Source: V1-33 sp964523105 (GTDB taxonomy: Bacteria > Verrucomicrobiota > Verrucomicrobiia > Verrucomicrobiales > V1-33). Taken from it: a DNA stretch of 64,000 bases. The stretch is taken from contig CAZFZN010000036.1 of the NCBI GenBank assembly GCA_964523105.1, positions 13,137 to 77,136 of the forward strand, read 5' to 3'. A program made the position numbers and the translations under genes. Shown piece by piece: positions 26,407-35,433 of this stretch. Position 1 is the stretch's first letter. Every line of letters starts with the position of its first letter. A model generated the notes under the pieces. That model had not been told where the DNA came from, ran no database searches, and saw only the letters and a list, made by a program, of their open reading frames with translations.

Positions 26407-27387
26407 TCAGCGCGGCGCGATGGTGAAAGAACCTCCGCCGGCCCGGCGCAGGCCGCCGTTCAAGTGTGAACTCATTTCGTATTCGCCGCAGCCGGGGCCG
26501 CTGAAGGTCAGCCGGTAGATTTCCAGCGCGCCGCTTTCACAGGAGAGCCAGACCTCCGCCGAGCCTCCGCCGGTCACGGAGTAATTCACGCTGTATTCCT
26601 GCGCGCCTCCGGGAATGGACAGACTCGCAGTGCCGGAGGCTGAGAGGGAAACACTAACAGGCCTTCCTGTGTTGGACAGGACCAGCGTGCAGTCGCCCGG
26701 GGATTCCGGAACCGAAACCGCCAGCCCTGTGGACTCAGCATCGCGGAAGACGCCGGCATCCGCTCCCGCCGGGAGTCCGTTCCGGCTGCGCCGGCTGGTG
26801 AAGGCACCGGCATTGGAAGCCGAAAAATCCAATTCCAGCGATTCCTCCAGGCCGCCGGGCCATGTGACAGCCAGGCGGCCGGTTCTGGTCCCGGTCCGCA
26901 GCCAGCGCCATGTGAACGAAGTCTGCTCCTCGGCGCTCTGAGCGGTCCCGGCCGCATTCCCGTCGAATGTCAGGAGGCGAACCTCCCTCGCGGTATTCAG
27001 CAGCAACCGCGAGCCTGTCAAATCCCACCGGCCGAACCCGTCCGCGGGGCGCACGGTGGTTTTGAGCCTGAAGTAAGCCTGCGGCGACGCGCCGGCGGAG
27101 ACGAACCGGGTGATTTCGCCGGTCTCGCCGAACGCCGGACTCCCGGCCGCCTCCCAGAGCGCAAGGTCCGGAGACTGTTCCAGAAGGACTGATCCGTTGG
27201 GCAGGACGCCGTGTTTCACCTCGACGGCATTCCAAAGATTGAGGGGTGGCGCGGCCGGGACTGACTGGGCGCTGGCCGCGCCGCACAGAACGAGGACATG
27301 CGCCGCGGCAGCCAACACGATATGCCGGACGATGCTCTGTGGGGGGATCACGCAGACGATGAGGTCTTGGAGGGGGGGAACTTTCAT
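26407..27387 (-). CDS. secreted hypothetical protein, beta-rich
   Basis: A 326-residue protein with a leader ending near LVLCGAASAQS. An internal fragment (LLEQSPDLALWEAAGSP, FVSAGASPQAYFRLK) matches the repeated 'compares as mean value/abnormal spacing' type tail often seen in verrucomicrobial extracellular proteins. The rest is Gly/Ser/Thr-rich and likely beta-sheet (SLSIPGGAQEYSVNYSVTGG). No enzymatic motif was found. It is convergent with the small coiled-coil gene and downstream of the phospholipase gene on the same strand. Family not named. Confidence 0.7.
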   Translation of the reverse strand: MKVPPLQDLIVCVIPPQSIVRHIVLAAAAHVLVLCGAASAQSVPAAPPLNLWNAVEVKHGVLPNGSVLLEQSPDLALWEAAGSPAFGETGEITRFVSAGASPQAYFRLKTTVRPADGFGRWDLTGSRLLLNTAREVRLLTFDGNAAGTAQSAEEQTSFTWRWLRTGTRTGRLAVTWPGGLEESLELDFSASNAGAFTSRRSRNGLPAGADAGVFRDAESTGLAVSVPESPGDCTLVLSNTGRPVSVSLSASGTASLSIPGGAQEYSVNYSVTGGGSAEVWLSCESGALEIYRLTFSGPGCGEYEMSSHLNGGLRRAGGGSFTIAPR

Positions 27388-27491
27388 CGTTTCAATCTTG
27401 AGCGTGCTTGTAGGACTCCAGCAGTTAAGTCGGAGTTAAACGGTCCGCGGGGCATTTGGAAAGTCCATTTTCAGGAATTCTCCCGGCGGCC

Positions 27492-29963
27492 TCAAGCCAT
27501 CGACGGATCCGTCGTGCCTTCTTTGCCGTTCTCGTGGCGTCCGGCAAGATGACGCAGAAAGGATTCGCCGGCCTCCACGTGGACGTCGTACCAGCCACCC
27601 GTATCCTTGAGATCGAGGGTGATGCGTTTCGGCGTGCCGGGCGGCAGCGTGTGCATCTCCGGTCGTGGTGTTTTGACCTGAACCGCCACCGGCTGGTTCC
27701 CACGAACGGCAATGACGAGGTCCGCGCCTTCTCCGTTCGCTTCCAGGGTCACGTCGAGCGCCGGTGAGGCGATCGCGTGGCGAAATTCCCGGTAGAATCC
27801 GTTCGGGCCGTGCACCTGCAGGTGCACGACCCCGTCCGCGAAGTGCGCGCAGGGCCAGACATCCTCCACGCTTGTCCCCGCGGCGACGGCGTAGGACCAG
27901 ACGCGCCCGCGCTCCATCTCCGTTGAGCCGGTGGCGCGGTGTGCACCGGGGGCATAGACATGAAACGGAGCCCCGGCGGCCCGGTCTCCGAACACTTCCC
28001 GCCCGGCCCGGAATGTGAGCACGAACGCCTTCCCGTCATCGCTGAGCTGTCCATTGACTGACAATTCATACGGCAGCGCGCACGATGGCCGCGTGCCCGG
28101 CTCCTGGCGCGGCAGCTTTTTGAAGCCTGCGGCATTCTCGCGCGCGGCCGTTATTTCCTCCGCGCTGAGCGGTGCCGGTATGCCGGGGAGCGGCTTGTAT
28201 TGGGCATTGTGCACGGTGCCAAGGAATTCCGTCCGGTTCACTTTTGTCAGGGATGCGCCGTCGTTTCCTGCTGCTGGCCGAAAGGCGGATGTCAGGTCCC
28301 CGCAAACGGTGCGCCGCCACGCGGTGATGTTCGGCTCTCTCACCGGCCGGCCGGTCTTATTGGTGAGCCACTTCTCCAGAAATTGCAGGATCGACGTGTG
28401 ATCGAAGACCTGAGAACACACATACCCGCCGCGGCTCCACGGAGAAGCGATCACCAGCGGCGTGCGATAACCGAGTCCCATCGGCCCGGTGTGCGTGGAG
28501 GCGTTGGGATTTCGCTTCTTCAATTCCTCCTCCTGCGCGGCGCGGACGAATTCAGGTTCTGTGTCCAGTCCCGCCGAAGCCTTCCCGCTGCCCGGCTGCT
28601 GCGGGTCCGGCGGCACGAACGGCGGCACATGATCGAAATAGCCGTCGTTCTCGTCATAGCAAAGAATGAAAATCGTCTTCCGCCAAACGTCAGGCCGGCT
28701 CGTGAGAATATCCAGCGCCTCGGCGATGTACCATGCGCCGTACCACGGCGAGTCCGGGTGATCGGAAAACATCTGCGGCGCCACCAGCCAGGAAACCGCC
28801 GGCAGTTTGTCCGCCGCCGCATCGGCGCGGAACTGATGAAAGATGTCGCCGCGCGGCACTTTCATCCGTCTTTCGCTTCCAGCATCCTGCCAGGAAACGA
28901 CCTCCAGTTCGCGGAAGTGAGGGTCGGCTTCATTCACCGTGAAGGCCCGGCGGTGCAGTTCCTTCTGCCGCTCCGGCAGTGCATTCCAGTTTTGCTCCGA
29001 CCACTTCTGCAATTCCTGCCGCTCGCGCTCCACCCACTTCAGAGTGTCTTTGTATACGCCCTCCATCTCCGCAGTCCATGGACGCGGACGCGCACTGAGT
29101 TTCTTCAGTTCAGCCATGCCGCGCTGGACCTGCCTGGCGAGAAATGTCCGGTGCCGCTTCGCGAAACGCACGCCGTATCTCTCAAAATACTCCAGCGCAT
29201 TGTCGCCGAAGTTTCCCAGCCATGGCCCGTGCTCGGCATCCATGCCCGTGTGAACCCACAGTTCGTTTTGATAAACCCGCCACGAAATGCCGGCCTCCTC
29301 CAGTCGCTCGGGGAACGTCGTCCACTGCAACCCCGGCTGTCCCTCGGCGTCGCTGTTCCGCACGCACGCCTTGTCGCCGGGCTTTTCGCGAATGGTTCCG
29401 CTCCAGAGGTGGAGACGGTTCGCGTTCGTTCCCGTCAGGGTGGAGCAGAAATTCTGATCGCAAATGGTGAACGCATCGGCCAGCGCGTAATAAAACGGCA
29501 GATCCTCGCGCGTATGAAACCCCATCGTCAGCGGCAAATGCGCCACGCCTTCCCGCACCGGCCGCTTGTTGTCCAGCCAGCGGTCGTGCTTGCCGCTGTT
29601 CCGCGCGCGCGACTGATCCGGCCAGTCGTGCGGCAGGCAGCCGAGCCACGTCGCATTGCTGCCTTTCAGATCGAGCCGGAACGGCGCGTACGTCGCCCCC
29701 TCGGCAAAGCTCTGCAGCCACACCGGATTGCCGTTCGGCAGCGTCACCGCCCGCGGATCATTGAATCCCCGCACCCCGCGCAGCGACCCGTAGCAGTGAT
29801 CGAACGACCGGTTCTCCTGCATCAAAATGACCACGTGCTCCGCGTCGTAAAACGTGCTCCCCGCCGCCGGCTCGATGGCCAGCGCCCGCTGAATCGCCGC
29901 CGGAATGCAGCCCGCTGCGCCAAGCGCCGCGGCCTTTTTGAGAAAGTCACGTCTGGTGTCCAT
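27492..29963 (-). CDS. phosphocholine-specific phospholipase C family protein, Tat-exported
   Basis: An 823-residue protein from the ATG at 29963, giving the twin-arginine leader MDTRRDFLKKAAALGAAG. The catalytic domain of the PlcH/PlcN (phosphoesterase/AcpA-like) family occupies about residues 35-580. Visible blocks are VVILMQENRSFDHCYGSLRG, SGTIREKPGDK, FILCYDENDGYFDHVPPF and a late GYRTPLVIASPWSRGG. Two C-terminal DUF756-like repeats follow (PYELSVNGQL; VQVKTPRPEM). These enzymes cleave the phosphocholine headgroup of phosphatidylcholine or sphingomyelin; substrate here unproven. It is divergent from the giant cytochrome-domain gene, 127 bp away. Confidence 0.92.
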   Translation of the reverse strand: MDTRRDFLKKAAALGAAGCIPAAIQRALAIEPAAGSTFYDAEHVVILMQENRSFDHCYGSLRGVRGFNDPRAVTLPNGNPVWLQSFAEGATYAPFRLDLKGSNATWLGCLPHDWPDQSRARNSGKHDRWLDNKRPVREGVAHLPLTMGFHTREDLPFYYALADAFTICDQNFCSTLTGTNANRLHLWSGTIREKPGDKACVRNSDAEGQPGLQWTTFPERLEEAGISWRVYQNELWVHTGMDAEHGPWLGNFGDNALEYFERYGVRFAKRHRTFLARQVQRGMAELKKLSARPRPWTAEMEGVYKDTLKWVERERQELQKWSEQNWNALPERQKELHRRAFTVNEADPHFRELEVVSWQDAGSERRMKVPRGDIFHQFRADAAADKLPAVSWLVAPQMFSDHPDSPWYGAWYIAEALDILTSRPDVWRKTIFILCYDENDGYFDHVPPFVPPDPQQPGSGKASAGLDTEPEFVRAAQEEELKKRNPNASTHTGPMGLGYRTPLVIASPWSRGGYVCSQVFDHTSILQFLEKWLTNKTGRPVREPNITAWRRTVCGDLTSAFRPAAGNDGASLTKVNRTEFLGTVHNAQYKPLPGIPAPLSAEEITAARENAAGFKKLPRQEPGTRPSCALPYELSVNGQLSDDGKAFVLTFRAGREVFGDRAAGAPFHVYAPGAHRATGSTEMERGRVWSYAVAAGTSVEDVWPCAHFADGVVHLQVHGPNGFYREFRHAIASPALDVTLEANGEGADLVIAVRGNQPVAVQVKTPRPEMHTLPPGTPKRITLDLKDTGGWYDVHVEAGESFLRHLAGRHENGKEGTTDPSMA

Positions 29964-30090
29964 GGGATGCCGCATAGCCGGGATGAATCGCAATGCATCC
30001 GTTTTCCCTGGCATGACATGCCATTTTCCCTTCAGCCGCGTGCAAAATCCGCTCCCGCGCGCGCGTAGGCATGAACCCTATTTGCTCCCG

Positions 30091-33000
30091 ATGACCCCGT
30101 TTTCTCCCCGCCGACTCGCTCTTTGTTCGCTGCTCGCCGCTGCGCCGGCCGTTGCTGCGCCGCTGACCTACAACCGCGACATCCGGCCCATCCTGTTCGA
30201 CAACTGCTTCTCCTGTCACGGCCCGGATTCGGCATCACGGAAGGCGGGGCTGCGGCTGGACAAGTTTGAGGACGCGACGAAGCCGAACGAGGACGGCGTG
30301 GCGGCGATCGTGCCGGGGGATTTGGCAAAGAGCAGCTTCATCGCCCGCATCCTGACGAAGGACGAGGACGACCTGATGCCGCCGCCGGAGTCGCACAAAT
30401 CATTGAAGCCGGAGCAGATCGAAACACTGAAGCAGTGGATCAAGGACGGCGCGAAGTATGAGGCGCACTGGTCGTTCATCGCGCCGGCGCGGCCGGCGGT
30501 ACCGGCGGTGACGCAGGAGGGGTGGAACAGGAATCCGGTGGACGCCTTCGTGCTCACGGAAATGCAAAAGCACGGTCTCGCGCCTAACGCCGAGGCCGAC
30601 CGCCGTACTTTGGCGCGCCGTGCGTCGCTCGACCTGACAGGTCTGCCGCCGGAGCCGGCGCTGGTGGAGGAGTTTGTGAACGACATGGCGCCGGATGCTT
30701 ACGAGAAACTTCTTGATAAGCTCATGGCCCTGCCGGCCTACGGCGAGCACCGCGCGCGCTACTGGCTGGATGCGGCGCGCTATGCCGACACGCACGGCAT
30801 TCACTTCGACAACTACCGCGAGATGTGGCATTACCGCCAGTGGGTCATCGGGGCGTTCAACCGCAACCTGCCCTACGATCAGTTCACCATCGAACAGCTC
30901 GCAGGCGACCTCTTGCCTAACGCGACGCTGGATCAGCGCATCGCCAGCGGATTCAACCGCTGCAACATCACGACGAATGAAGGCGGCGCGATCGCCGAGG
31001 AGTATCTCGTGCTCTATGCGCGCGACCGCACGGAGACGACGAGCCAGGTGTTCATGGGACTCACCACCGGCTGCGCGGTGTGTCACGATCACAAGTTCGA
31101 TCCGATCACGATGAAGGACTTCTATGCGTTGAGCGCGTTCTTCACCAACACGACGCAGAACGCGATGGACGGGAACATCAAGGACACGCCGCCGATCGTG
31201 TTCGTTCCGAACGACGAGGACCGCCCGCGCTGGGACAAACTGGATGGCGAAATCGCCGCGGCGAAGAAGTCCGCTGAGGACCGCAAAGGCCAGGCGCGTC
31301 CGGAGTTCGACAAATGGCTCGCCAGCGCGAAGCCGGAGATCTTCCAAAACGCGGTGCCCCCCGACGGCCTGCAACTCCACGCGCCACTCGATGAAGACGG
31401 CGGCGAGAGCGTGCTGGTGAAAACACCGGCCGGCCCGGAGAAGATGACCTGCGGCCCCGGCCCCGGCGCGATGGCCGGCATCGTCGCGGCCAAGGCTTTC
31501 AAAGTGGAGCCTGGCAAGACGCTCGCCGTCGCCAAGGCGGACGAGTTCGAGCACAACAAACCGTTCAGCTATGGCGCGTGGGTGCGACTGCCGGGCAACG
31601 GCATCACCGGCGCCGCCATGGCGCGCATGGAGGAGGGGCCGCGTTACCGCGGCTGGGATCTGTGGATTCAGGGCAACCGTCCCGGTGCGCACATCATCAG
31701 CGGCTGGCAGCAGGACGCGATCAAAGTTGTCGGCAAGAAAGCCCTCAAGCCAAACCAGTGGCACCACGTTTTCATTACCTACGACGGCGGCGGCAAGGCC
31801 GACGGCGTGAGAGTCTATCTCGACGGCGAGCAACTCCAGACCGACCGCGAGGCGGACAATCTGAAAAGCAGCATCCGCAACGAACTTCCGCTCAAACTCG
31901 GTCAGCGCGACAACTCCTCGCGCATCGATGGTCTCGGCATCCAGGACGTGCGGCTGTACACGCGTCTGCTCCAGCCTGGCGAAGTCGCCGCCCTGCCCAA
32001 CGCGCAGAAATACGGCAACATCCTGGCCAAACCCGCTGACCAGCGCAGCGAAGAGGAGAGGAACTCGCTCTACGACTGGTGGCTGCCCGTGAACGACCAG
32101 CCGTGGAAGGACGCGAACGCCAAAGTCGCCGCCCTGGAGCAGGAGCAGAACTCGATCAAGTCGCGCGGCGCCGTGACGCACGTCATGCACGACAAAGGCG
32201 GCGAGGCGATGGCCCACATTCTTTTCCGCGGCGAGTATGACAAACGCCGCGACAAGGTCACGCCCGCCACGCCCGAAAGCCTGCCCGCCATGCCCGGCGA
32301 TCTGCCGAAGAACCGCATCGGTCTCGCGCAGTGGCTGCTGCGTCCCGAGCATCCGCTCACCGCTCGCGTCGCCGTGAACCGCTTCTGGCAGGAACTCTTC
32401 GGCACCGGGCTCGTGCGCACCGCCGGAGACTTCGGCATCAGCGGCGAGCTTCCCTCACATCAGGAACTGCTCGACTGGCTCGCTGTCGAATTCCGCGAGG
32501 GCGGCTGGGACACGAAGAAATTCCTCCGCCTCGTCATGACGTCCGCCACTTACAAACAAAGCGCCGCCGTGCCGAAAGAGAAGTATCAGAAAGATCCGGC
32601 GAACACCTGGCTCGCCCGAGGCCCGCGCTTTCGCATGGATGCCGAAATGGTCCGCGACACCGCGCTCGCAGCCAGCGGCATTCTTTCCAGGAGGATCGGC
32701 GGCCCCAGCGTGCGGCCCTATCAGCCCGACGGCATTTGGGAAGCCGTGGCCATGCCCGAGAGCAACACGCGCAATTACAAGCGCGACGCCGGCGAAGCCC
32801 TCTACCGCCGCAGCCTCTACACCTTCTGGAAACGCGCCGCCCCGCCCGCCAGCATGGACATCTTCAATGCCCCCGCGCGCGAAGTCTGCACCGTCCGCCG
32901 CGAGCGCACCAACACGCCGCTCCAGGCGTTGGTCACTCTCAATGACGTGCAGTTCATCGAAGCCGCCCGCTTCCTCGCCGAACACACCCTCAAGGAAGGC

Positions 33001-33258
33001 GGCGCAATCACCGAGACACGCCTCGACTTCATCGCCCGCCGGCTGCTGAGCCGCCCGCTCGCGCCGGAGGAAGTGCAAATCCTCGCCGCCAGTCACAAAG
33101 ATCTCAGTGACTTCTATAACGCGAACGCCGAGGAAGCGAAGAAGCTCCTGACGGAAGGCGAGCACAAGTCCGACGCTGCACTCCATCCCGCGGAACTCGC
33201 GACATGGACGATGATGGCGAACCAGATGATGAATCTGGACGAGGTGCTGAACAAGTAA
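30091..33258 (+). CDS. PSCyt1-DUF1549-LamG-DUF1553 cytochrome-domain protein
   Basis: A 1055-residue secreted protein. A signal peptide (LALCSLLAAAPAVAAP) precedes a planctomycete-type cytochrome c domain with CFSCH at residues 39-43. DUF1549 follows (NPVDAFVLTEMQKHGLAP, RYWLDAARYADTHG), with a second CxxCH (CAVCHDHKFDP) near residue 328. A LamG-like lectin insertion sits at about residues 470-640 (FSYGAWVRLPGNG; WHHVFITYDGG), then DUF1553 (ARVAVNRFWQELFGTG to the end). The family is abundant in planctomycetes and verrucomicrobia and is suspected to act on sulfated or complex polysaccharides. The usual DUF1501 partner does not follow; instead a gene remnant does. Confidence 0.93.
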   Translation: MTPFSPRRLALCSLLAAAPAVAAPLTYNRDIRPILFDNCFSCHGPDSASRKAGLRLDKFEDATKPNEDGVAAIVPGDLAKSSFIARILTKDEDDLMPPPESHKSLKPEQIETLKQWIKDGAKYEAHWSFIAPARPAVPAVTQEGWNRNPVDAFVLTEMQKHGLAPNAEADRRTLARRASLDLTGLPPEPALVEEFVNDMAPDAYEKLLDKLMALPAYGEHRARYWLDAARYADTHGIHFDNYREMWHYRQWVIGAFNRNLPYDQFTIEQLAGDLLPNATLDQRIASGFNRCNITTNEGGAIAEEYLVLYARDRTETTSQVFMGLTTGCAVCHDHKFDPITMKDFYALSAFFTNTTQNAMDGNIKDTPPIVFVPNDEDRPRWDKLDGEIAAAKKSAEDRKGQARPEFDKWLASAKPEIFQNAVPPDGLQLHAPLDEDGGESVLVKTPAGPEKMTCGPGPGAMAGIVAAKAFKVEPGKTLAVAKADEFEHNKPFSYGAWVRLPGNGITGAAMARMEEGPRYRGWDLWIQGNRPGAHIISGWQQDAIKVVGKKALKPNQWHHVFITYDGGGKADGVRVYLDGEQLQTDREADNLKSSIRNELPLKLGQRDNSSRIDGLGIQDVRLYTRLLQPGEVAALPNAQKYGNILAKPADQRSEEERNSLYDWWLPVNDQPWKDANAKVAALEQEQNSIKSRGAVTHVMHDKGGEAMAHILFRGEYDKRRDKVTPATPESLPAMPGDLPKNRIGLAQWLLRPEHPLTARVAVNRFWQELFGTGLVRTAGDFGISGELPSHQELLDWLAVEFREGGWDTKKFLRLVMTSATYKQSAAVPKEKYQKDPANTWLARGPRFRMDAEMVRDTALAASGILSRRIGGPSVRPYQPDGIWEAVAMPESNTRNYKRDAGEALYRRSLYTFWKRAAPPASMDIFNAPAREVCTVRRERTNTPLQALVTLNDVQFIEAARFLAEHTLKEGGAITETRLDFIARRLLSRPLAPEEVQILAASHKDLSDFYNANAEEAKKLLTEGEHKSDAALHPAELATWTMMANQMMNLDEVLNK

Positions 33259-33289
33259 CGGACCGCGAGCCGGAGCGAAGCGGAGAAAG

Positions 33290-33690
33290 CCGCAGGCAAC
33301 TTGCACTTCGCACTCAGCCGTTGCTCAAAGCTGCCGCGTAATCGCGGGTCCGTGATCTTGTCATCCGCCGCCAGCAGCAGCGCCTTGCTGAGGATGGCAG
33401 ACAGCACGCCATCGCCCTCGAAGGGCAGGAACGCACTGTCCGCCGCCGCCTTCCCGCGCGCCGGGACGATGCAAAGATACCGGTCGTTCGGAGACCGCAG
33501 GATGTTCCCGCTGCCGAGGTGGATTTTGTAAGTGTGCCGCTGCCCGCGCACGACGAGGAACTTGTCCTCGAACGAACACTGCGCTGCGATCTTCAACTTC
33601 GGCACCAGCCGCTGGAGCACCTCGCGCCGGGTCTGCGCGGCATCCAGCGGCACGGGCGCGCCGGTGCGCGCTCCACTTGAAATGCCTGGC
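33290..33690 (-). pseudogene. C-terminal remnant of a DUF4132-type protein
   Basis: Between the cytochrome gene and the RDD gene, the minus strand encodes LVPKLKIAAQCSFEDKFLVV, then HTYKIHLGSGNILRSPNDRY and LCIVPARGKAAADS, ending ILSKALLLAADDKITDP. This is the conserved C-terminal segment of DUF4132-family proteins, in which the Tyr-Lys-Ile-His-Leu-Gly-Ser-Gly-Asn-Ile motif is diagnostic. Family members are often about 1000 residues; here only about 120 remain. The 5' part would overlap the RDD gene and reads as antisense noise. The 3' end runs into the neighbouring gene without its own stop. It is best read as a decayed fragment left by a deletion. Confidence 0.7.
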
Positions 33691-33716
33691 AGGCACCGTC
33701 TAAGTGGCGGCCTTTC

Positions 33717-34445
33717 ATGACCCTCACCGCCCGACAGCCACTCGACACTCTGCAGCGCATGGAGCTGGCCGAGGGCGTGGAGGTGGAACTCCACCCGGCG
33801 GGACCGATGGTGCGGGCCATGGCCAAGGTGCTGGACGTGCTCTGGATCGCTTTGATCTACGTCATTCTGAGCCTGCTGATGGGGCTGCTGGCGGCGGTCA
33901 TTGGCGTCGAAGCCGGCAGGGGCGTGACCCTGCTGCTCATTTTCGTGACGGACTGGGGCTATCACATTTACTTCGAGGCGGGAAAACGCGCCGCCACGCC
34001 GGGAAAACGGGTCATGGGACTGCGCGTCGTTTCGGAAAGCGGCGGGCCGGCCTCGCTGGGGGCGGTGGTGCTGCGAAATGTGGCGCGCACGGCGGACATG
34101 ATGCCGTTCGGTTATCTCACCGGGCTGCTGGTGTGTCTGTTTACGCGGCGGTTTCAGCGGCTCGGCGATCTGGTGGCGCGCACGCTGGTGGTTTACGCCA
34201 GGCCTGGCGGATGGCACAGCAGTCAGGCTCCTCCGCCGCTGCCGGGCCTGACGCCGCATCCGCCGCCGGTCACCCTGACACGCGAGGAGCGCGCCGCGGT
34301 GGTCCGGTTCCACGAACGCGCGGCGCTGTGGAGTCCCGCCCGCCGTGAGGAACTCGCCGGCCACGCCGCGGGGCTCACCCGGCTGACGCATTCTCACGGT
34401 GTGCAGGAGCTGGCCCTGATGGCCGCATGGCTGCGCGATACCTGA
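33717..34445 (+). CDS. RDD family membrane protein
   Basis: A 242-residue protein with an RDD domain. The first Arg-Asp-Asp-like position reads VRAMAKVLDVLWIALIYV, followed by helices to about residue 150, with the conserved TPGKRVMGLRVVSESGG and FTRRFQRLGDLVARTLVVY. The C-terminal 70 residues are soluble and helical (LTREERAAVVRFHERAALWS). RDD proteins are often transporters or membrane accessory proteins. It is the first gene of a four-gene operon with SpoIIM, DUF4129/DUF4350 and MoxR proteins, a widespread set thought to act at the membrane together. Confidence 0.88.
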   Translation: MTLTARQPLDTLQRMELAEGVEVELHPAGPMVRAMAKVLDVLWIALIYVILSLLMGLLAAVIGVEAGRGVTLLLIFVTDWGYHIYFEAGKRAATPGKRVMGLRVVSESGGPASLGAVVLRNVARTADMMPFGYLTGLLVCLFTRRFQRLGDLVARTLVVYARPGGWHSSQAPPPLPGLTPHPPPVTLTREERAAVVRFHERAALWSPARREELAGHAAGLTRLTHSHGVQELALMAAWLRDT

Positions 34446-34464
34446 ATCCTCCGTCCCTCCTGCG

Positions 34465-35433
34465 ATGAACCAGCATACTTTTGAAAAGCAGAACGGAGCG
34501 CGGTGGGCGGCGATCGATGCGCTGCTGCGGCGCATGGAGAAGGCGCGCACCCTTGATGATGCGGGGGAACTGCCGTCGCTCTACCGGCAGCTTTGCAGCG
34601 ACATCGCGCTCGCGCAGCACCGCATGTACGGCGCGCGGCTCTGCGGGGAACTCAACGAACGGCTCATCCGCCTGCGGCAGGTGCTGGAACATCCCGACGA
34701 GCGCGGCGGCCGGGGCTTTGCCAGGCTCATGCTGCAGGATTTTCCGCGTGCGGTGCGGCGCGAGTGGCGGCTCTTCTGGCTGGGCATGGCGCTCTTTTTC
34801 GTTCCGCTGGGACTCATGGTGGCCGCCGCCTATTTCGAACCCCGCTGGATTTTCTCCGTGCTCGGTCCTGACGAACTGCGCATGATGGACGGCATGTACG
34901 GCAAGGACGATCCTGTCGAGTTCATGCGCGGCGAATTCGGTTCGGATTTCGGCATGTTCGGATTCTACGTGCAGAACAACATCTCCATCGGCCTGAACAT
35001 CGCCGGCGCCGGACTGCTGGCGATGGTGGGCGCGATCTTCGCTCTCGGCTACCAGGGACTCGTCATCGGGGCGATGGAGGGCTACGTGCACTATGCGGGC
35101 AACACGGAGCGGTTCTATGCTTTCGTGGCGGGGCATTCCGCCTTCGAACTGGTCGGCATCATCATCTGCGGCGTCGCGGGCATGAAGCTCGGCCAGGCGG
35201 TGCTGAAGCCGGGGCCGCACACGCGCGGCGCAGCGCTGGCGATTGCGGGGCGCCGGGCGATGCCGCTCATCTGCGGCGGCGCGCTGCTGGTGTTTTTTGC
35301 GGCTTTCATCGAGGGCTTTTGGTCCGCAGGGCCCGCTTCGCCGCAGACGAAGTACGCCGTCGGCATCTTCAATGCGTTCGCGCTCGCTTTTTACCTGACA
35401 ACCTGCGGCAGAAAGGGGGAGCGTGAAGCTTGA
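34465..35433 (+). CDS. SpoIIM-family membrane protein
   Basis: A 322-residue protein. About 105 N-terminal helical residues (LLRRMEKARTLDDAGELPSL) are followed by five or six membrane helices. The SpoIIM/DUF95 pattern is recognisable: FYVQNNISIGLNIAGAGLL, FALGYQGLVIGAMEGYVHYA, VAGHSAFELVGIIICGVAGM. In Bacillus SpoIIM is part of a sporulation peptidoglycan hydrolase complex. In non-sporulating bacteria the family usually appears in this RDD/MoxR cluster. It starts 20 nt after the RDD gene and its end overlaps the next start by 11 nt. Confidence 0.88.
   Translation: MNQHTFEKQNGARWAAIDALLRRMEKARTLDDAGELPSLYRQLCSDIALAQHRMYGARLCGELNERLIRLRQVLEHPDERGGRGFARLMLQDFPRAVRREWRLFWLGMALFFVPLGLMVAAAYFEPRWIFSVLGPDELRMMDGMYGKDDPVEFMRGEFGSDFGMFGFYVQNNISIGLNIAGAGLLAMVGAIFALGYQGLVIGAMEGYVHYAGNTERFYAFVAGHSAFELVGIIICGVAGMKLGQAVLKPGPHTRGAALAIAGRRAMPLICGGALLVFFAAFIEGFWSAGPASPQTKYAVGIFNAFALAFYLTTCGRKGEREA

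Noticed and set aside
33701..34550. The upstream part of the minus-strand frame that contains the DUF4132 tail
   Set aside because: Upstream of about 33690 the sequence is noise opposite the RDD gene; only the tail segment is protein-like.
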